From Convivina praedatoris (GTDB lineage: Bacteria > Bacillota > Bacilli > Lactobacillales > Lactobacillaceae): a stretch of DNA of 64,000 nt. The position numbers were made by a program, and so were the translations under genes. Below are positions 61,840 to 64,000 of the stretch, piece after piece. Numbering within the stretch: the first letter of the stretch is position 1; each line of letters opens with the position of its first letter. The notes under the pieces were generated by a model. That model had not been told where the DNA came from. It was given only the letters and a program-made list of their open reading frames with translations, and ran no database searches. The stretch lies in assembly GCF_933208505.1 (NCBI RefSeq), contig NZ_CAKOEU010000007.1. One strand, written 5' to 3'.

Positions 61840-62763
61840 TTACTTTCGTAAAAAGCCATATCGATAAAAAATATAAGTGGCCCCACCCATTAAGAGTAGG
61901 GTAATAAAAATCGTAATCAGCCAACCACTTTCACCTTCGGCAAAGGGGAGGTACTTAACATTTTCACCATAAAAACCAGATACCATCGTTGGAATAGTTA
62001 AGACAATAGAATAAACCGTCAAAACCTTCATCGTCCAGTTCAAATCACGACTACCTAAATTACCAATCGCATCACTAACAGCATTAATCACTTCCATTGC
62101 TAGTCCAGCCATGTCTTTGGCTTGATCAACTTCCACCCGTACAGCATCTAAATAATCCAAATCTTGTTCAGAAATCTTATTTTGATAACCCCGGCGCAAT
62201 TGATCAAACATGATTAAATTATTAGCCAACGAATTTTGTAAATAAATCATCTGAATTTGAAGATGTAACAAATCGTTAGTTTGCTTAGTTAAATGCTTAC
62301 GATTACCAAACTGAGCTTGAATAGCTCGCCGTTGACGATTAATTTCGGTAATCTGATCCGCATACTGGGTCATTAATGGATAAATTCCGGTAATCATAAA
62401 TTCGAACACCGTCATTTGATCCTCTGAATTACGCACCATATCTTTATCAGGCTCAAGAATACTTTTTTTAATGTAATCGGTCGCTCGATTAGCAAAAGTA
62501 TATAAATCACCCTTAACAATGACAAAACCTACCGGACGGGTTAATACTGGCTCTGGTTGCGCCGAAATGACATCCATAATAATCAAAGTTTCATCAGCAT
62601 CTGAGTCAAACTCCATGCGCACACTTTCGTTTTTATCAACAGCATACCCGAGAATTTGATCAGTTAAATGATTTTCATGAATCAACTGATACTCATCCTC
62701 AGAAGTCATATTCGTCACATGGTACCACTTGAAACGGGGTGTCTCTTTTAACATTTCAATCAT
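61840..62763 (-). CDS. corA: CorA-family divalent cation transporter, GEN variant
   Basis: 307 residues with the CorA soluble funnel and two C-terminal helices. The selectivity loop reads GFYGENVKYLP, i.e. Gly-Glu-Asn where most CorA have Gly-Met-Asn; the 32295 paralog keeps GMN. The two proteins are otherwise of equal length and layout (YSIVLTIPTMVSGFYG versus WSIILTVPAIMTGFFG). Start after TAGGAGGGGG. Altered ion preference is possible. It lies upstream of no operon partner; yidC is 31 bases upstream on the same strand. Confidence 0.87.
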   Translation of the reverse strand: MIEMLKETPRFKWYHVTNMTSEDEYQLIHENHLTDQILGYAVDKNESVRMEFDSDADETLIIMDVISAQPEPVLTRPVGFVIVKGDLYTFANRATDYIKKSILEPDKDMVRNSEDQMTVFEFMITGIYPLMTQYADQITEINRQRRAIQAQFGNRKHLTKQTNDLLHLQIQMIYLQNSLANNLIMFDQLRRGYQNKISEQDLDYLDAVRVEVDQAKDMAGLAMEVINAVSDAIGNLGSRDLNWTMKVLTVYSIVLTIPTMVSGFYGENVKYLPFAEGESGWLITIFITLLLMGGATYIFYRYGFLRK

Positions 62764-62794
62764 GATAACCCCCTCCTATACATACAAGCTATAA

Positions 62795-63637
62795 TTACCG
62801 ATGCTTGCGTCCGCGACGGGCCTTATGCATCTTACGCTGAATGTCACGTTCCAACTTACGAGCTGCGTCACGTTCCTGACGTAATTTAAAAGGATTTTGT
62901 AGATAAAAGGTTTGAATGGTTTGGAAAATATTACCAACTACCCAATAAAGCGAAAGGGCACTCGGCACACTTAAAGCAGTAAAGAAAATTACTACGGGGA
63001 AGATGTAAGGCATTAACTTCGTAATCGTCGTTTGTTCTGGATTGGCTTGCGTTGATAGCCATGACGAAGCAAAAGTAAAAAGAGCGGCTAAAATTGGCAA
63101 AATAAAGTAAGGATCTCTTTGTCCTAACTCCAACCATAAAAAATGACCCGAGCGTAGCACCGGCGAGTTCAAAATTCCCTGATACAAGGCAATCAAAATG
63201 GGCATTTGTACCAACAAAGGTAACATTGAAGCAAACGGCCGTACATTATGTTCCTTATATAGCGCCTGCTGCTCATTCATCAAAAGTTGACGACTTTCAG
63301 CATCCTTACCAGGGTATTTAGCCTGAATGACTTTAATCTCACCCTGTAAGGCCTGCATTTTAGTCATACTATCCACTTGATAAACCATCAAAGGAAGAAT
63401 TAGAAAACGAATCAATATCGTAAAGATAATAATTCCTAAACCATAGCTACTGCCAAACCAATTGGAAGCACCTAAAATTGAACGGGTAAATACAGCAACA
63501 ATACTGCCCCATAAACCAGTCCCCGCAACACTACCTGAATAGGAAAAACCAGCAACTACAATGCCAACTAGGGCTAAAATTGCCATGCCAATTGGTAGCG
63601 GACCGATAATCTTAAGCCACTTATTTACTTTTTGCAT
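62795..63637 (-). CDS. yidC: Membrane protein insertase YidC
   Basis: 280 residues. Start at ATG 63637 (MQKVNKWLKII) after AAGGATG; the ATG three codons earlier is too near that site. Five helices, including GIIIFTILIRFLILPLMVYQ with the hydrophilic-groove Arg, MLPLLVQMPILIALYQGI and LPSALSLYWVVGNIFQTIQ. Inserts membrane proteins with or after SecYEG. It overlaps rnpA. The lipobox Cys found in many Gram-positive YidC proteins is missing. Confidence 0.95.
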   Translation of the reverse strand: MQKVNKWLKIIGPLPIGMAILALVGIVVAGFSYSGSVAGTGLWGSIVAVFTRSILGASNWFGSSYGLGIIIFTILIRFLILPLMVYQVDSMTKMQALQGEIKVIQAKYPGKDAESRQLLMNEQQALYKEHNVRPFASMLPLLVQMPILIALYQGILNSPVLRSGHFLWLELGQRDPYFILPILAALFTFASSWLSTQANPEQTTITKLMPYIFPVVIFFTALSVPSALSLYWVVGNIFQTIQTFYLQNPFKLRQERDAARKLERDIQRKMHKARRGRKHR

Positions 63638-63983
63638 GCTCTTCATCCTTTACTATCCTAGCCAATCGAAAGGCATGGATCAGTTGTTTTTTAATAAATT
63701 GTTGCGATTTTCCAGCCACAGCTGGACGGGCAATTACTAAAATATCTAGCTCAGCTGGTAACTCAGGCTTGAGTTCCAACAATGTCTGTCGAATTCTTCG
63801 TTTCACCCAGACACGATCATGAGCTTTCCCTATCTTTTTCCCAACCGATAAGCCTAAGCGAAAATGTTTTTGAGTAGGTTTTACCGCCTGATAAACCACA
63901 AAGTACTTATTGGCTACCGAACGATGCTGACCAAAAACGGCCTGAAATTCTTCCGGCTTTTTAATTCGAAAAGTTTTTCGCAT
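63621..63983 (-). CDS. rnpA: Ribonuclease P protein component
   Basis: 120 residues. RnpA features: basic N-terminus RKTFRIKKPEEFQAVF, central beta strands RLGLSVGKKIGKA, the RNR motif RVWVKRRIRQ, and LDILVIARP. It binds RNase P RNA for 5' tRNA maturation. The rnpA-yidC overlap is the standard origin-region layout; rpmH should lie just outside the right edge. Confidence 0.97.
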   Translation of the reverse strand: MRKTFRIKKPEEFQAVFGQHRSVANKYFVVYQAVKPTQKHFRLGLSVGKKIGKAHDRVWVKRRIRQTLLELKPELPAELDILVIARPAVAGKSQQFIKKQLIHAFRLARIVKDEEHAKSK

Positions 63984-64000
63984 CCAAACCTGCTCCTATC

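Overview
The window is low-GC Gram-positive DNA from a lactic acid bacterium of the family Lactobacillaceae. I infer this from strong AGGAGG-type ribosome binding sites, KxYKxGKxW secretion signals on surface proteins, GH68 and GH70 sucrases, a T-box in front of tyrS, and heterofermenter-type L-2-hydroxyisocaproate dehydrogenase. I cannot fix the genus. The right end (rnpA, yidC and a perfect parS site at 61.51 kb) lies close to the chromosomal replication origin.

Region 1 (1-25.3 kb) is rich in surface and exopolysaccharide genes. It holds a serine-rich-repeat lectin adhesin that runs off the left edge, a levansucrase gene and a decayed second copy, a frameshifted alanine-rich wall protein, and a very long GH70 glucansucrase. 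Between them are ordinary genes: ASCH, Fe-S family, hemolysin III, an alpha-carbonic anhydrase plus MFS exporter behind a structured leader, pepO, tRNA-Tyr, tRNA-Gln, DUF308, a MarR/ABC exporter pair with two visible operators, and SpoIIM.

Region 2 (25.4-34.4 kb) carries CPBP membrane proteases, small membrane proteins, a fucose-type permease under a perfect cre site, MarR, ElaA, DUF1275, an XRE regulator with its membrane partner, CorA and an apparent Nramp remnant.

Region 3 (34.4-42.9 kb) is an AT-rich accessory island. It contains two copies of a roughly 300-nt structured RNA and a fragment of a third, a DUF262 plus HEPN RNase gene pair that looks like a defence or toxin system (with an A8-tract frameshift), a nonsense-mutated isochorismatase, an IS3-family remnant, and small peptide genes.

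Region 4 (43-58.2 kb) is mainly transport. It has a matrixin-type protease, an AI-2E family exporter, an OpuC/EgtU-type fused permease-binding protein with its ATPase, DegV, a CrcB pair, a predicted tryptophan ABC transporter (trpXYZ) preceded by a Trp-Trp leader peptide and attenuator-like hairpins, hicD, tRNA-Asn, a second DUF308 gene, and a bacitracin-type ABC exporter with duplicated permeases.

Region 5 (58.6-64 kb) is the origin-proximal core: T-box-tyrS, PspC, an esterase, parS, CorA, yidC and rnpA.

The three most unusual signals are the repeated structured RNA, the carbonic anhydrase leader whose hairpin competes with one that hides the ribosome binding site, and the tryptophan leader-peptide attenuator. 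Several genes carry single-base frameshifts in homopolymers; these may be real or sequencing errors.
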